Shown: positions 44,176-53,525, counted from the first letter of the stretch. The stretch: DNA of 64,000 nt from Anaerococcus sp. (GCA_030532385.1 JAUNLG010000005.1:1-64000), one strand, 5' to 3'. Notes: generated from the letters alone by a model not told the origin. Numbers and translations are program-made.

Positions 44176-45141
44176 TTATTCTCCATAAAGGTGACAATTT
44201 ACAAGGTGACCATCTTTGTTATAATCTTTCGGATAAACTTTTTTGCATATATCCATGGCATAATCACACCTATCATAAAAAGGACACCCATCATTGGACC
44301 TATTTTTTAGGGCCTTAACGTGACCTCTTATATTATAAAGGGCCTCTCCCCTCTTTTTATAGTTTGGGACAGCCTTAAGTAGGGCCTTGGTGTAAGGGTG
44401 GAGGGGATCACTTATAACTTCTTTAGTAAAGCCCCTTTCAACTATCCTTCCTGCATACATGATCATAACTTTCTTTGAAATTGTTTCAATCAAATTTAAA
44501 TCATGGCTGATAAAAACTATAGCTCCCTTATAAATTCTCGATATATCCTTAAAAAGATCTATGATTTGGGCTTGGACCTTGGCATCTAGGGCTGTAGTTG
44601 GCTCATCAGCTATTAAGACATTGGGATTTGCTACAAGGCTCATGGCAATAACTATCCTCTGTTGCATACCACCTGAAAGTTCGTGGGGGTATTTTTTGTA
44701 AAGTTTTTCTACATCCTTTAGCCCACACTTTCTCATGGTTTCAAGGACGATTTCTTCCCTTTTTTCTCTAGAAAAATCATAGTGAATCTTTAGGACTTCT
44801 TCTATTTGCTTGCCTACTTTGATTAAAGGATTTAGGGCAGAAGCTGGTTCTTGAAAGACTGTTGCTATATTCCTAGCCCTATACTTCGACCATTCTTTAT
44901 CGCTTAGACCTAGGACCTCTATACCATTTAGCTTACAAGACCCACTTTTGACAAGGGCCTCACTAGATTCAATACCAAGGATGGTTTGAGTGGCTACAGT
45001 CTTTCCACTACCACTTTCTCCAACCAGGCCCACAAAGTCCTTTTCATTTAAGTCAAAGGATATGTGGCTTACTGCATTTTTTTCTCCATTTTCTGTAGGA
45101 AAGGCCACAGTCAAGTCTTTTACTTCTAATAATTTTTTCAT
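44176..45141 (-). CDS. Peptide-type ABC transporter ATPase, OppD/DppD-like
   Basis: A 321-residue ATPase with Walker A GESGSGKT near residue 40, signature LSGGMQQRIVIA near 155, Walker B VLIADEPTTALD near 175 and H-loop. The C-terminal oligopeptide domain has CPFYDRCDYAMDICKK and a final NCHLY: four Cys that in some relatives hold an iron-sulfur cluster. Overlaps the permease gene by 4 nt; the second ATPase starts 1 nt after it. Confidence 0.92.
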   Translation of the reverse strand: MKKLLEVKDLTVAFPTENGEKNAVSHISFDLNEKDFVGLVGESGSGKTVATQTILGIESSEALVKSGSCKLNGIEVLGLSDKEWSKYRARNIATVFQEPASALNPLIKVGKQIEEVLKIHYDFSREKREEIVLETMRKCGLKDVEKLYKKYPHELSGGMQQRIVIAMSLVANPNVLIADEPTTALDAKVQAQIIDLFKDISRIYKGAIVFISHDLNLIETISKKVMIMYAGRIVERGFTKEVISDPLHPYTKALLKAVPNYKKRGEALYNIRGHVKALKNRSNDGCPFYDRCDYAMDICKKVYPKDYNKDGHLVNCHLYGE

Positions 45142-45956
45142 CTTCCAACCTTCTCTCTAAGTCTCATATTCCTAAACTTCTCCCCATAAAGGGTAAAACC
45201 TAGGACTAATAAGGATAAGCAAATACCAGTTGCTATAAAATAATAAGGGGCTTGGTTAAAGTAAGTTTGACTTTCCTTAAGCATCCTTCCCCAGGAAGGA
45301 TCAGGTGGGCGAACTCCAAGTCCTAGGTAGGATAGGCCACTTTCTGCAAGTATAGCCTGGGATATAGATAGGATTATTGCAACCATTAACTGGTTTTTAA
45401 TATTAGGGATAATATGTTTTATAGCTATATAACTAGGACTTGCCCCCTTTACAAGAGCTGACTTTACAAACTGGGCATTTTTAACCTGCAAAAACCCACT
45501 CCTTACGACTCTTGCAAAATAAGGCACCGATATTATTCCTATAGCAAAAATTGTATTAAGTAAACTTGCTCCAAAAACCGATACTAGCATCATGGCAAAA
45601 AGAATGCCTGGAAAGGCCATGAGTGAATCGATAAAACGCATCAAGATTTCATCTACCAAACCTCCCAGAAGCCCAGCACTTGCCCCAATTATAGCACCAA
45701 GGACAAGGGCTAGACTAACTGTTCCAAAGGAAAGAAATATGGCATACTTACTTCCCTCCATAAGCCTTGATAAAATATCCCTACCCATATTATCAGTCCC
45801 CAAAGGGTGGGCAAAGGATGGGGATAAGAGCTTTTGACTAGTCATTATTTCATTGGGCTCATAAGGGGTCCAAAAAATCGATACAAGAAAGACTAAAAGG
45901 TAAAAAAATAAAATTCCCTTACCTATATTTATTGCAATTTTATTATTCTTTATCAT
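45138..45956 (-). CDS. Peptide-type ABC transporter permease, DppC-like
   Basis: A 272-residue permease with N-terminal OppC-type segment SPSFAHPLGTDNMGRDILSRLMEGSKYA (residues 45-72), five to six helices and the EAA-loop ALVKGASPSYIAIKHIIPNI near residue 167. Pairs with the DppB-like subunit to form the channel. Overlaps both neighbours by 4 nt. Confidence 0.92.
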   Translation of the reverse strand: MIKNNKIAINIGKGILFFYLLVFLVSIFWTPYEPNEIMTSQKLLSPSFAHPLGTDNMGRDILSRLMEGSKYAIFLSFGTVSLALVLGAIIGASAGLLGGLVDEILMRFIDSLMAFPGILFAMMLVSVFGASLLNTIFAIGIISVPYFARVVRSGFLQVKNAQFVKSALVKGASPSYIAIKHIIPNIKNQLMVAIILSISQAILAESGLSYLGLGVRPPDPSWGRMLKESQTYFNQAPYYFIATGICLSLLVLGFTLYGEKFRNMRLREKVGR

Positions 45957-46900
45957 TTCCCACTCCTTATCCTAGGATCAATTAGCCCATATAAGATATC
46001 TATTATAAAGTTTATAAAGATAACAAGAAAGGCGATTGCTACTACAACTGATTGGATTAAGGGAAAATCCCTAGATGAAATGGAAGCTACAATCATTGAT
46101 CCAACCCCTGGTAGGGCAAAAACATTTTCTACAATCAAAGACCCGCCTACAGATGAAGTAAGTATCATGCCTATAATTGTTATGACTGGTATAAGGGCAT
46201 TTTTAAGGACATGCTTATAGAGAATTTGATTTAAGCTTAGACCTTTCATCCTAGCTGTCCTTACATAATCCTTATTTATTTCATCTAAAATAGCCGCCTG
46301 CATATACCTTATTATGGTTGCAATATTTGGTATGGCTATAGCAAGGGATGGAAGGAAGAAATTTTTAAGCTTGTCAAAAAAACCACCCGCCATTACATTA
46401 TAGGATAGGGTGTTAAATAAGCCAAGATTTACAGCAAACACATAAATAAGCATAAAGGCCAACCAGAAAGATGGGATTGAAATACCAAGTTGGGTTATGG
46501 CAGTTATTATTGAAGCATACCACTTATCAGATTTTATACTTATTTGGACTGATAGGGGAATGGCTATGATTAGGGATAGGAAAAGAGAAAATAAGGTCAA
46601 ATATAAGGTTACAGGAAGTTTTTTTAAGAAAAGATCTCTAACTGGCATCTGATACTTCAAACTCATGCCCATATCTAACCTAAAAAGACCTACTATCCAA
46701 TCTATGTACCTAGTAACCATAGGCTTATCAAGCCCTAGCTCTTTTTCTAAAGCTAGGACTTGGTAAGGGTCTGCCTCTGTACCTAGGATAATCCTTGCTG
46801 GGTTTCCAGGTATTATTTGGAAAACAAAAAAGATTAACAAGGATACAAAAAACAAGGTCATCAGAATGGACAATAGTTTTTTAACTATTGGCTTAATCAT
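45953..46900 (-). CDS. Peptide-type ABC transporter permease, DppB-like
   Basis: A 315-residue permease with the family N-terminus FVFQIIPGNPARIILG, the EAA-loop TARMKGLSLNQILYKHVLKNALIPVIT near residue 215, and the C-terminal VENVFALPGVGSMIV. Six helices. It overlaps the binding-protein gene by 8 nt and the DppC-like gene by 4 nt. Confidence 0.93.
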   Translation of the reverse strand: MIKPIVKKLLSILMTLFFVSLLIFFVFQIIPGNPARIILGTEADPYQVLALEKELGLDKPMVTRYIDWIVGLFRLDMGMSLKYQMPVRDLFLKKLPVTLYLTLFSLFLSLIIAIPLSVQISIKSDKWYASIITAITQLGISIPSFWLAFMLIYVFAVNLGLFNTLSYNVMAGGFFDKLKNFFLPSLAIAIPNIATIIRYMQAAILDEINKDYVRTARMKGLSLNQILYKHVLKNALIPVITIIGMILTSSVGGSLIVENVFALPGVGSMIVASISSRDFPLIQSVVVAIAFLVIFINFIIDILYGLIDPRIRSGK

Positions 46901-48407
46901 TTTTTATACTAATATCCTCTAAGTTTACTTTTTGTACTGGGTAAGTTTTAAGACCAGTTAGTTCATCATTTAGACCGCTTACAGAATCAGGATCTGTCAA
47001 AAATACCCCTGGCACATCTTCAGCTATTATCTCTTGGGCCCTTTTGACTTCTTGAGTTAATTTCTCATCAGAGTCTGCAAGTTTCGCCTCCTCAATTGCC
47101 TTATCGTACTCCTCTGACTTATAATTTAGGTAGTTTTTGCTATTATCTGACTTATACCTATCAAGGATCCTAATTGGGTCAATATAGCCTATAAAGCCTA
47201 CTACTGTCGATTCATAGTCTTTGTTAGCATAAACCTTATCTAGCCAGGTTGAAAATTCTATAGGGTCTAAGGTTACCTCTATGCCAACCTCAGCCAATTG
47301 GGCTTGGATAAGCTCTGCTGTATCCATGTGGTACCTGTAATCACTTGGCACTGTCAAGGTAAAGGAAAATCCTTCTTCTAGTCCTGCTTCCTTAAGGAGG
47401 GCCTTGGATTTTTCTACATCATAAGGGAAAAGTTCACCTAGGTCATTGAAATATTCAGCTAGGGCTGGTGAAAATGATGAATAAAGGATAGTAGCCCTGC
47501 CTCCAGCAGCCACATCTACTATCTCTTCTTTATTTATAGCATGGGCTATAGCTTGCCTTACCCTAATATCATCAAAGGGTTTTACTTCATTATTTAAACC
47601 AAAGACTTGGACAAGGTTTTGGGCCTTAGAGTATAGGTCCACTCCTTCAAGTTGGTCTATTTGATCATAGGTAAGCCCTGTCGCTAGGTCAATGTCCTTA
47701 TTATTTAGGGCAAGGACTAGGGATTGAGAATCAGGAACTCTTATAATTTCAACATTTTCAAACTTTGCTACATGGTCTTTATTATGGTAGTCTTCATTTC
47801 TTTTAAGCTTCATCCCCTCACCAGGTGTGTAGGAAACAAAGGAGAAAGGACCTGTCCCTATTGGTTTTGTAGCATTATCTTCATAGTCCTTTTTGACAAT
47901 AGGTTGGGTAAGTAGGTAGATAAAGGAATTATTCTTCTCTTCTAGGCTTAGTTTAATTTCTGTAGGTGAGATTACTTCAAGGTCTTTGACTATAGAAAAG
48001 TTACTTGATAAAGGCTCACCGCTAGTTATTCCTGCTAATTTATCAAAAGTATAGTAGACATCATCTGCACTAAAATCAGATCCATCATGAAACTTCACCC
48101 CTTCTTTTAGGGAAAAGTCATACACTAGACCATCTTCGCTTATCTCATATGATTTAGCTAGGTCACCTACTAGGTTTCCATCTTCATCTATATCAAAAAG
48201 ACCATCAAAAACTTGGTCCATATAGGTCTTGGTATCTCCTGCAGTTGTCAAAAAAGGGTCCAAACTATCTAGCTCGATTGTCATTGCAACTTTTAGAGAA
48301 TCACTAGCTTCTTCTTCTGTAGAATCAGCTTTTTGATCTGTATTAGCACAAGCTGTAAGTATAGAAGCTAAAGTTACTAGACCTAATAATATTTTTTTAC
48401 CTTTCAT
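46893..48407 (-). CDS. Peptide-binding lipoprotein, SBP_bac_5 family
   Basis: Substrate-binding lipoprotein of 504 residues, with lipobox LTAC (Cys20) and mature family-5 fold: DSLDPFLTTAGDTKTYMDQVFDGLF near residue 50, VKFHDGSDFSADDVYYTFDKL near 107 and VRQAIAHAINKEEIVD near 285. It delivers peptides (or, less likely, nickel/haem) to the DppBC-DF system encoded downstream. First transport gene; the MTH1187-family gene precedes it by 25 nt, so the mRNA may begin with the aminopeptidase at 50019. Confidence 0.93.
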   Translation of the reverse strand: MKGKKILLGLVTLASILTACANTDQKADSTEEEASDSLKVAMTIELDSLDPFLTTAGDTKTYMDQVFDGLFDIDEDGNLVGDLAKSYEISEDGLVYDFSLKEGVKFHDGSDFSADDVYYTFDKLAGITSGEPLSSNFSIVKDLEVISPTEIKLSLEEKNNSFIYLLTQPIVKKDYEDNATKPIGTGPFSFVSYTPGEGMKLKRNEDYHNKDHVAKFENVEIIRVPDSQSLVLALNNKDIDLATGLTYDQIDQLEGVDLYSKAQNLVQVFGLNNEVKPFDDIRVRQAIAHAINKEEIVDVAAGGRATILYSSFSPALAEYFNDLGELFPYDVEKSKALLKEAGLEEGFSFTLTVPSDYRYHMDTAELIQAQLAEVGIEVTLDPIEFSTWLDKVYANKDYESTVVGFIGYIDPIRILDRYKSDNSKNYLNYKSEEYDKAIEEAKLADSDEKLTQEVKRAQEIIAEDVPGVFLTDPDSVSGLNDELTGLKTYPVQKVNLEDISIKND

Positions 48408-48432
48408 TTTTCCTCCAAATAAAGTAAGGATA

Positions 48433-48729
48433 TTACATCTTATCCCTTACTGATTTAATTTTTTGCTCAAGAGAGGCTTTTTTATCTCTCCTATCATCAA
48501 CCTTTATAACACTATAAACCCTCTTGGCTCCCTTATCAAAAACAGCCTCTTGCATCTTTCTAATAGTCTCCATTGCAAGGTCTAAATCTGCCTCAATTAC
48601 AGTTCCCATAGGGTTTAATTCATAGGCTAGGTTAGACTTTTCTAAAATCTTGCTAGCCTCTGCCACATATTTGCTTACTGAAGTCTCTTCTGTTCCAATT
48701 GGAACTAAGGTAAGTTCTACAATTGCCAC
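48433..48729 (-). CDS. MTH1187/DUF77-family thiamine-binding-like protein
   Basis: A 98-residue ferredoxin-like fold protein of the MTH1187/YkoF group: IVELTLVPIGTEETSVSKYVAEASKILEKSNLAYELNPMGTVIEAD and VYSVIKVDDRRDKK. Relatives bind thiamine or its HMP part, or act in cobalamin/thiamine-linked ABC systems. Here it abuts the M18 gene with no gap (its ribosome binding site GAGGAGG lies in that gene's 3-prime end) and precedes the Opp-type operon. No other thiamine gene is nearby. Confidence 0.87.
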   Translation of the reverse strand: MAIVELTLVPIGTEETSVSKYVAEASKILEKSNLAYELNPMGTVIEADLDLAMETIRKMQEAVFDKGAKRVYSVIKVDDRRDKKASLEQKIKSVRDKM

Positions 48730-50019
48730 CTAATCCTCCTCATAAAATTTCTTATATAACTTATAAGCATCAAAGTGGTCTTTGACTCCTCCAAGTTCTC
48801 TTATTGAGTGCATAGCAAGGATCGGCTCTCCTATATCAATACTTCTAATACCAAGTCTGGATTGGGTGATTGGTCCAATAGTAGACCCACCAGTCTTATC
48901 ATTTCTATTATGAAAGCTTTGAAGGTTGATACCTAAATTCCTGGCCAATTTTAAAATCCTAGCCTTTGACTCAATACTTGTAGTATAAGCTCCATTAGCA
49001 GCAATCTTTATAGCAAGACCACCATTAAGTTTTACTATATTGGTTGGATCAGAAAAGCTTTTGAAATTCGGGTGGATAGCATGGGCCCCATCTGCACTTA
49101 TAAGAAAAGAGTTTTCTATAGCCATATAATACTCTTCCATATCCTTTCCACAAGCTAGGAATAATCTCTTTAAAAAGTCCCCCAAAAACGGTGAATTTGC
49201 ACCAGTACGGGTCCTTGAACCAATCTCTTCATTATCATTTAAGATTAGAACATTAGACCTTGAGGAAAAAGTATTAACGAAGGCTTTTAGGGAAGCGTGG
49301 ACTGAACCTAAGTTATCAATCCTACCTACCTGGTAGGTATCATCAGCCATCAAGGACCCTTTTTGCCTATCATAAAGGGATAGGTCATAATCAATTATAG
49401 CCAAAGGATCAATACCAAGCTCATCTGCTAAAAGTCTTTGGATATAGCCATCCTTATTAAAGTCATCTCCTATGGTCCTTAGGATTGGATATAGGTTATC
49501 TTGGGGATTGATAACAAAATCCTTATTTACAGCCCTATTCATGTGGATGGCAGCATTTGGGATTGTTAGAAGGTCTCTGTCAATCTTAACCAGCTTTGCT
49601 ATAAGATTTCCCTTATCTTCATATACCACCTTACCTGCCAAAGATAGGGTCCTATCAAGCCATGTTGAATAAATCATACCTCCATATACTTCAACATTTA
49701 GCTTAAGGTAGCCCGTATCATTTATTTCAGGCTTAGACTTTAATTTAAAGGTTGGAGATTCTGTATGAGATCCTATTATATCAAAACCCTTTTCCAAATC
49801 CTCCCTAAGGTTTATAGCAATTAGGGCTGTATCATCCCTATTGATAAAATACTTGCCATAATCAGAAAGATCCCACCTACTATTCTCCTTTAATTCTTCA
49901 TATCCATTTTCTTTAAGTATTTCAATTGCATTTTTGACAGCAAAATAAGAAACTGGACTAGCATCAATAAAACTAATTAAATCTTTACTAAATTCTAAAC
50001 TATTATTTAAACTATTCAT
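48730..50019 (-). CDS. M18-family aminopeptidase (second copy)
   Basis: A 429-residue zinc aminopeptidase of the aspartyl-aminopeptidase (PepA/DNPEP-like) branch: IGSHTESPTFKLK, the VEVYGGMIYSTWLDR segment, GRIDNLGSVHASL, LNDNEEIGSRTRTGA with the catalytic Glu pair and a C-terminal LAMHSIRELGG. It differs clearly from the first M18 protein (33713). I use the ATG at 50019 rather than the TTG at 50037; neither has a strong ribosome binding site. It likely heads the peptide-uptake operon, so imported peptides would meet this enzyme. Confidence 0.9.
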   Translation of the reverse strand: MNSLNNSLEFSKDLISFIDASPVSYFAVKNAIEILKENGYEELKENSRWDLSDYGKYFINRDDTALIAINLREDLEKGFDIIGSHTESPTFKLKSKPEINDTGYLKLNVEVYGGMIYSTWLDRTLSLAGKVVYEDKGNLIAKLVKIDRDLLTIPNAAIHMNRAVNKDFVINPQDNLYPILRTIGDDFNKDGYIQRLLADELGIDPLAIIDYDLSLYDRQKGSLMADDTYQVGRIDNLGSVHASLKAFVNTFSSRSNVLILNDNEEIGSRTRTGANSPFLGDFLKRLFLACGKDMEEYYMAIENSFLISADGAHAIHPNFKSFSDPTNIVKLNGGLAIKIAANGAYTTSIESKARILKLARNLGINLQSFHNRNDKTGGSTIGPITQSRLGIRSIDIGEPILAMHSIRELGGVKDHFDAYKLYKKFYEED

Positions 50020-50107
50020 AATATATATATTACCCAATATTTGTATATAATCATCGGCCTTTTATTTTGATAAAAGATCCTTAGAAAACTCACTAGTCTT
50101 TACAAGC

Positions 50108-50135
50108 TTGATAATAAAAAGATTTATATTATAAT
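50108..50135 (+). promoter_or_regulatory. Promoter of xpt
   Basis: TTGATA (50108-50113), 16-nt spacer, perfect TATAAT (50130-50135). No purine riboswitch lies between it and the start codon. Confidence 0.65.
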
Positions 50136-50172
50136 AATAAAAAGCCTAATCAATTTTACAAAAGGAGTGAAC

Positions 50173-50751
50173 ATGAAAGAACTAGAAGAAAAAATACTCG
50201 AAGAAGGTATAGTAATCGGACCTAATATCCTAAAGGTAGATTCCTTCCTCAACCAACAAATAGATAGTGAACTTATTTTAAAAATGGGTAAGGAATTTGC
50301 CCAATATTTTAAGGATAAAAATATTGATAAGGTCCTTACTGTTGAATCATCAGGTATAGCACCAGCCTTGGCTACTGCCCTAGAACTTGGGGTTAAGTGC
50401 GTATTTGCAAGAAAACAACAATCACTGACAACAGGTGAAAATGTCTACCATTCAAGTGTTTATTCTTTCACCAAACAAGTTACTAACGAGCTAATTGTTT
50501 CAAAAAACTTCCTAAAAGAAGACGAAAATGTCCTAATGATAGATGATTTCTTGGCCAATGGACAAGCTGCCAAGGGTATGGTTGCTCTAATTAGGCAAGC
50601 AGGAGCAAACCCTGTGGGCCTTGGTATAGTAATAGAGAAGTCTTTCTCAGATGGAAGAGAAATTATAAAGGATATGGGCATAGACCTTTATTCCCTAGCT
50701 AGGATAGCAAAATTAGAAGATGGTGAGATTACCTTTGTAAAAGAAGATTAA
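50173..50751 (+). CDS. xpt: Xanthine phosphoribosyltransferase
   Basis: Salvage enzyme of 192 residues that makes XMP from xanthine and PRPP. Xpt features: EEGIVIGPNILKVDSFLNQQID, KVLTVESSGIAPALATA, the FARKQQSLTTG flexible segment and the PRPP loop VLMIDDFLANGQAA. The ATG at 50173 follows AAAGGAG; the in-frame GTG at 50167 lies inside that sequence. In many Bacillota xpt is under a guanine riboswitch; none is seen here. Confidence 0.95.
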   Translation: MKELEEKILEEGIVIGPNILKVDSFLNQQIDSELILKMGKEFAQYFKDKNIDKVLTVESSGIAPALATALELGVKCVFARKQQSLTTGENVYHSSVYSFTKQVTNELIVSKNFLKEDENVLMIDDFLANGQAAKGMVALIRQAGANPVGLGIVIEKSFSDGREIIKDMGIDLYSLARIAKLEDGEITFVKED

Positions 50752-50757
50752 TTTAAA

Positions 50758-50787
50758 GGAGCAGGCTATTAAACCTGCTCCCTTTTT
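50758..50787 (+). terminator. Terminator of xpt
   Basis: Perfect 8-bp stem GGAGCAGG/CCTGCTCC with 8-nt loop and T5. It may also slow the convergent cutC transcript. Confidence 0.85.
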
Positions 50788-50796
50788 CTTACTTAA

Positions 50797-51516
50797 TTAT
50801 TCTAACTTATCAATGGCCTGTCTGGATCTTTCAATTAAGCTTTTATCAGCAAGTCTTATATCCTTATAAAGGCTGTGTCCCTTTAGGTAGTCCATCTTTG
50901 ATTTAACCATACTAGATGCAGACATATGAAAAGAGTTAATATGGGCTTGCTTGTAGAAAAATCCTATATTATTAGGATCCACCCCAGATCCTACCATAAT
51001 CTCAATCCTATCCCCATAAGTTTCGTTTATTTTTTTGAGTAAATCTATGCCCTCATAGGCCTTAGCCTTTTTTCCAGAAGTTAAAATCCTTACTAGCCCC
51101 ATATCTATAAGGCTAGGAATCTGCTCAAATCCATCCAATGAATAGTCAAAGGCCCTGTGAAAGACTACTTTTAAAGGCTTAGCTAAGTCTACTAAAATCT
51201 TTGTCCTTCTAAGGTCAATCCTTCCATCAGGCTTAAGTATGCCTAGGACAAAACCATCTATATCAAAGTTTTTAAAAAGCCTGATCTCTTCTTTCATAAC
51301 TTCAAATTCATCATCACTATAGCAAAAATCATAGGGTCTTGGTCTAACCATGACAAATTTTTCTATATCCTTATATTTGCTTATTAGACTTACTAGACCA
51401 ACAGATGGGCTAATGCCATCAAGGTCAAGACTGTTACAAATCTCTAAGCGATTAGCCCCTGCTGAAATTGCATTTTTGGCAGACTCTAATGAGTCTATAC
51501 ATATCTCTAAGTTCAT
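50797..51516 (-). CDS. cutC: CutC-family protein
   Basis: TIM-barrel protein of 239 residues matching CutC: EICIDSLESAKNAISAGANRLEICNSLDLDGISPSVGL, FVMVRPRPYDFCYSDDEF, and VFHRAFDYSLDG. It was named for copper homeostasis, but a direct role is disputed and other enzymatic roles are possible. Start ATG after AAGGAG. It follows the flavoprotein terminator, so it has separate transcription or depends on read-through. Confidence 0.9.
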   Translation of the reverse strand: MNLEICIDSLESAKNAISAGANRLEICNSLDLDGISPSVGLVSLISKYKDIEKFVMVRPRPYDFCYSDDEFEVMKEEIRLFKNFDIDGFVLGILKPDGRIDLRRTKILVDLAKPLKVVFHRAFDYSLDGFEQIPSLIDMGLVRILTSGKKAKAYEGIDLLKKINETYGDRIEIMVGSGVDPNNIGFFYKQAHINSFHMSASSMVKSKMDYLKGHSLYKDIRLADKSLIERSRQAIDKLE

Positions 51517-51542
51517 AAAACTCCTTATACTTATTCAAATAG

Positions 51543-51573
51543 AAAACTATGGAAGATCTTCTCCCATAGTTTT
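51543..51573 (-). terminator. Terminator of the flavolipoprotein gene
   Basis: Ten-bp stem AAAACTATGG/CCATAGTTTT with 11-nt loop; the leftward U-run is interrupted, so some read-through to cutC is possible. Confidence 0.65.
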
Positions 51574-51582
51574 AATTATATC

Positions 51583-53349
51583 TTATTTAATATTTGCTGC
51601 AGCATTTTCTCCTGCTATCCTACCAAATACAGTAATATCAGCCATAGCTACTGATCCTAGTCTATTTGATCCGTGGATTCCTCCAGTTACTTCTCCTGCT
51701 GCATAAAGACCATCAATCTTCTCTCCCTCTGTTGTCAATACTTCAGCATCTGTATTTATTACTAGACCACCCATAGTGTGGTGCACTGCTGGAGCTGCCT
51801 TTAGCATGTAGAAAGGAGCTTTCTCTATAGTCCAACCTAGCATTCTTAGGTTAAATTCTGGATCTTCTTCATTTTTAGAATTTTCATTAAAGTTTGCTAC
51901 AGTTTCTAATAAAGCATCTTTGTCTACTTCAAAATGCTCTGCTAATTCTTCTATAGTATCTGCCTTATATAAAAGTCCTCTTTCATATAAGTCTTCAGCT
52001 TCTTCTGGATTTGAGGCCATAGTTCCTGTTTCTTCATTAGATAGATCATCCCATATTAGATAGCCAACATGGTCAGTTTGGTCTTTGATAGCCATAGATA
52101 TAGCTCTTCTTGTATCAAGTTCTTCTACAAACCTCTCACCTTCTTTGTTTACTAGAAGGGCTCCACCCACAAGTCTTGTATCGCCTACATATAAAAGTTT
52201 ACCTGTTTCAATATCACATATTGGATAAAGTTGGATTTGATCCATATCAACAGTATCAGCTCCTAGGGCCTCAGCCATGATGATTCCATCTCCTGTAGCT
52301 CCTGGTGAGTTAGTTGATAGGATGTGCTCATCTATAGCATTGTCATTCTCATAGGTCATTTGGTCATTAGCACCAAAACCACCTGTTGCAAGAACTACTG
52401 ATTGAGCATTTACTATAAGATCTCCCCCATCCTTTAGGGCTTTTACTCCTACGATCTTTTCATCTTCAGCCAATAATTCTTTTACATCAGCTCCAGTTAT
52501 AACTTCAATTCCCAGCTCTTCAGCCTTCGCAATGTAGTTTTTGATTAGCTCATTACCTGAATGATTTTCTGGTATGAGGGATCTTTTTACAGAATGGCCT
52601 CCAAAAAACATTAGGCTATCTTTCCAGCTTACACCTATATCATCTCTTAGCCAATAAGCAGCCTCTGTCGCCTTATCAGCAAGAACTGCTATAAGGTCCT
52701 TATTGCCGCCAGCTACTTCCACATCGCTTGCGAAAAGTTCTTTGCTATCTTCAATTCCCTCTTCTATTTGTATATCATTAGCTGGAGCTGCATACTCTCC
52801 ACCAGAAATTAGGGTGTTTCCACCAAGAGATTCTAACTTCTCAAGTAAGATTACATCAGCACCAGCTTCTTTAGCAGAAACTGCAGCTGCAAAACCTGCT
52901 CCACCTCCACCGACTACTACAACGTCAGTATCGAGCTTTTGAGCCTCTTTCTTTTCATCACTTACTTCTTTTTCATAAGTTTCTAGCTTCCTACCTGAAG
53001 CTTCGATAGCTTCTTTTACAGCTGTAAGAACAGCAGTAGATGTTTCTGTTGCTCCAGATACACCTTCAAGATTAACACTTTGCTTATCCTTAATCTCATT
53101 AACCATTTTTTCTGCTGCAAGATCGCCAAGACCTTCAGTTTCATTATGTACTAGGTCAATTTCTGCTATCTTATCTCCATCAAAAGTAAGATTAGCCTTA
53201 ACTTCTCCATTATGTCCCTTGCCTACTCCCTCTGCGCTTTCACTAAGGCTTTGGCTATCAGTCTCCTTATCCTCAGGACTATCCTGTGAACAAGCAGATA
53301 AAACCAGGCCTAAACTTAGAATCATCGCAAGTAACTTAGATTTTTTCAT
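51583..53349 (-). CDS. FMN-binding, FAD-dependent fumarate-reductase-like lipoprotein
   Basis: Surface flavoprotein of 588 residues: lipobox LSAC (Cys20), an acidic Ser-rich linker, an FMN_bind domain (about 45-118) with VSGATETS where Thr101 is the likely covalent FMN site, and a fumarate-reductase/urocanate-reductase FAD domain from residue 138 (VVVVGGGGAGFAAAVSAKEAGADVILLEK). Catalytic-domain blocks GGEYAAP, RFVEELDTRRAIS, HHTMGGL and GSNRLGSVAMADITVFGRIAG are present. It probably reduces an unsaturated organic acid outside the membrane with electrons from a quinone or other surface carrier. It needs an ApbE flavin transferase, not encoded in the window. Promoter overlaps a 13-nt palindrome (53396-53408). 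Confidence 0.9.
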   Translation of the reverse strand: MKKSKLLAMILSLGLVLSACSQDSPEDKETDSQSLSESAEGVGKGHNGEVKANLTFDGDKIAEIDLVHNETEGLGDLAAEKMVNEIKDKQSVNLEGVSGATETSTAVLTAVKEAIEASGRKLETYEKEVSDEKKEAQKLDTDVVVVGGGGAGFAAAVSAKEAGADVILLEKLESLGGNTLISGGEYAAPANDIQIEEGIEDSKELFASDVEVAGGNKDLIAVLADKATEAAYWLRDDIGVSWKDSLMFFGGHSVKRSLIPENHSGNELIKNYIAKAEELGIEVITGADVKELLAEDEKIVGVKALKDGGDLIVNAQSVVLATGGFGANDQMTYENDNAIDEHILSTNSPGATGDGIIMAEALGADTVDMDQIQLYPICDIETGKLLYVGDTRLVGGALLVNKEGERFVEELDTRRAISMAIKDQTDHVGYLIWDDLSNEETGTMASNPEEAEDLYERGLLYKADTIEELAEHFEVDKDALLETVANFNENSKNEEDPEFNLRMLGWTIEKAPFYMLKAAPAVHHTMGGLVINTDAEVLTTEGEKIDGLYAAGEVTGGIHGSNRLGSVAMADITVFGRIAGENAAANIK

Positions 53350-53377
53350 ATCTTCCTCCTAATTTGTATATGATATG

Positions 53378-53408
53378 ATTTTATCAAAGATTTTCACTTG
53401 CCGCAAGT
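53378..53408 (-). promoter_or_regulatory. Promoter and palindrome of the flavolipoprotein gene
   Basis: TTGCGG (53406-53401), exact 17-nt spacer, TAAAAT (53383-53378). The -35 is inside the perfect palindrome ACTTGC-C-GCAAGT (53396-53408), a candidate operator. Confidence 0.55.
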
Positions 53409-53502
53409 CCTTAGATTAATATATTAACCAAGCAGGAAAGATAAAAAGTTTTTGCCAATAAACTTATAAAATCAATGTCTCTCTTTAAGGTTATTATTAA
53501 AA

Positions 53503-53525
53503 AAAGCAAGCTTTTGGCTTGCTTT
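53503..53525 (-). terminator. Terminator of lon-engB
   Basis: Nine-bp stem AAAGCAAGC/GCTTGCTTT with a 5-nt loop and leftward U7. It overlaps the engB stop codon. Confidence 0.85.

Noticed and set aside
50020..50172. Purine riboswitch before xpt (and likewise before the purine permease at 41160-41273)
   Set aside because: Both leaders are too short and lack the conserved purine-aptamer loop sequences; only simple promoter elements are seen.
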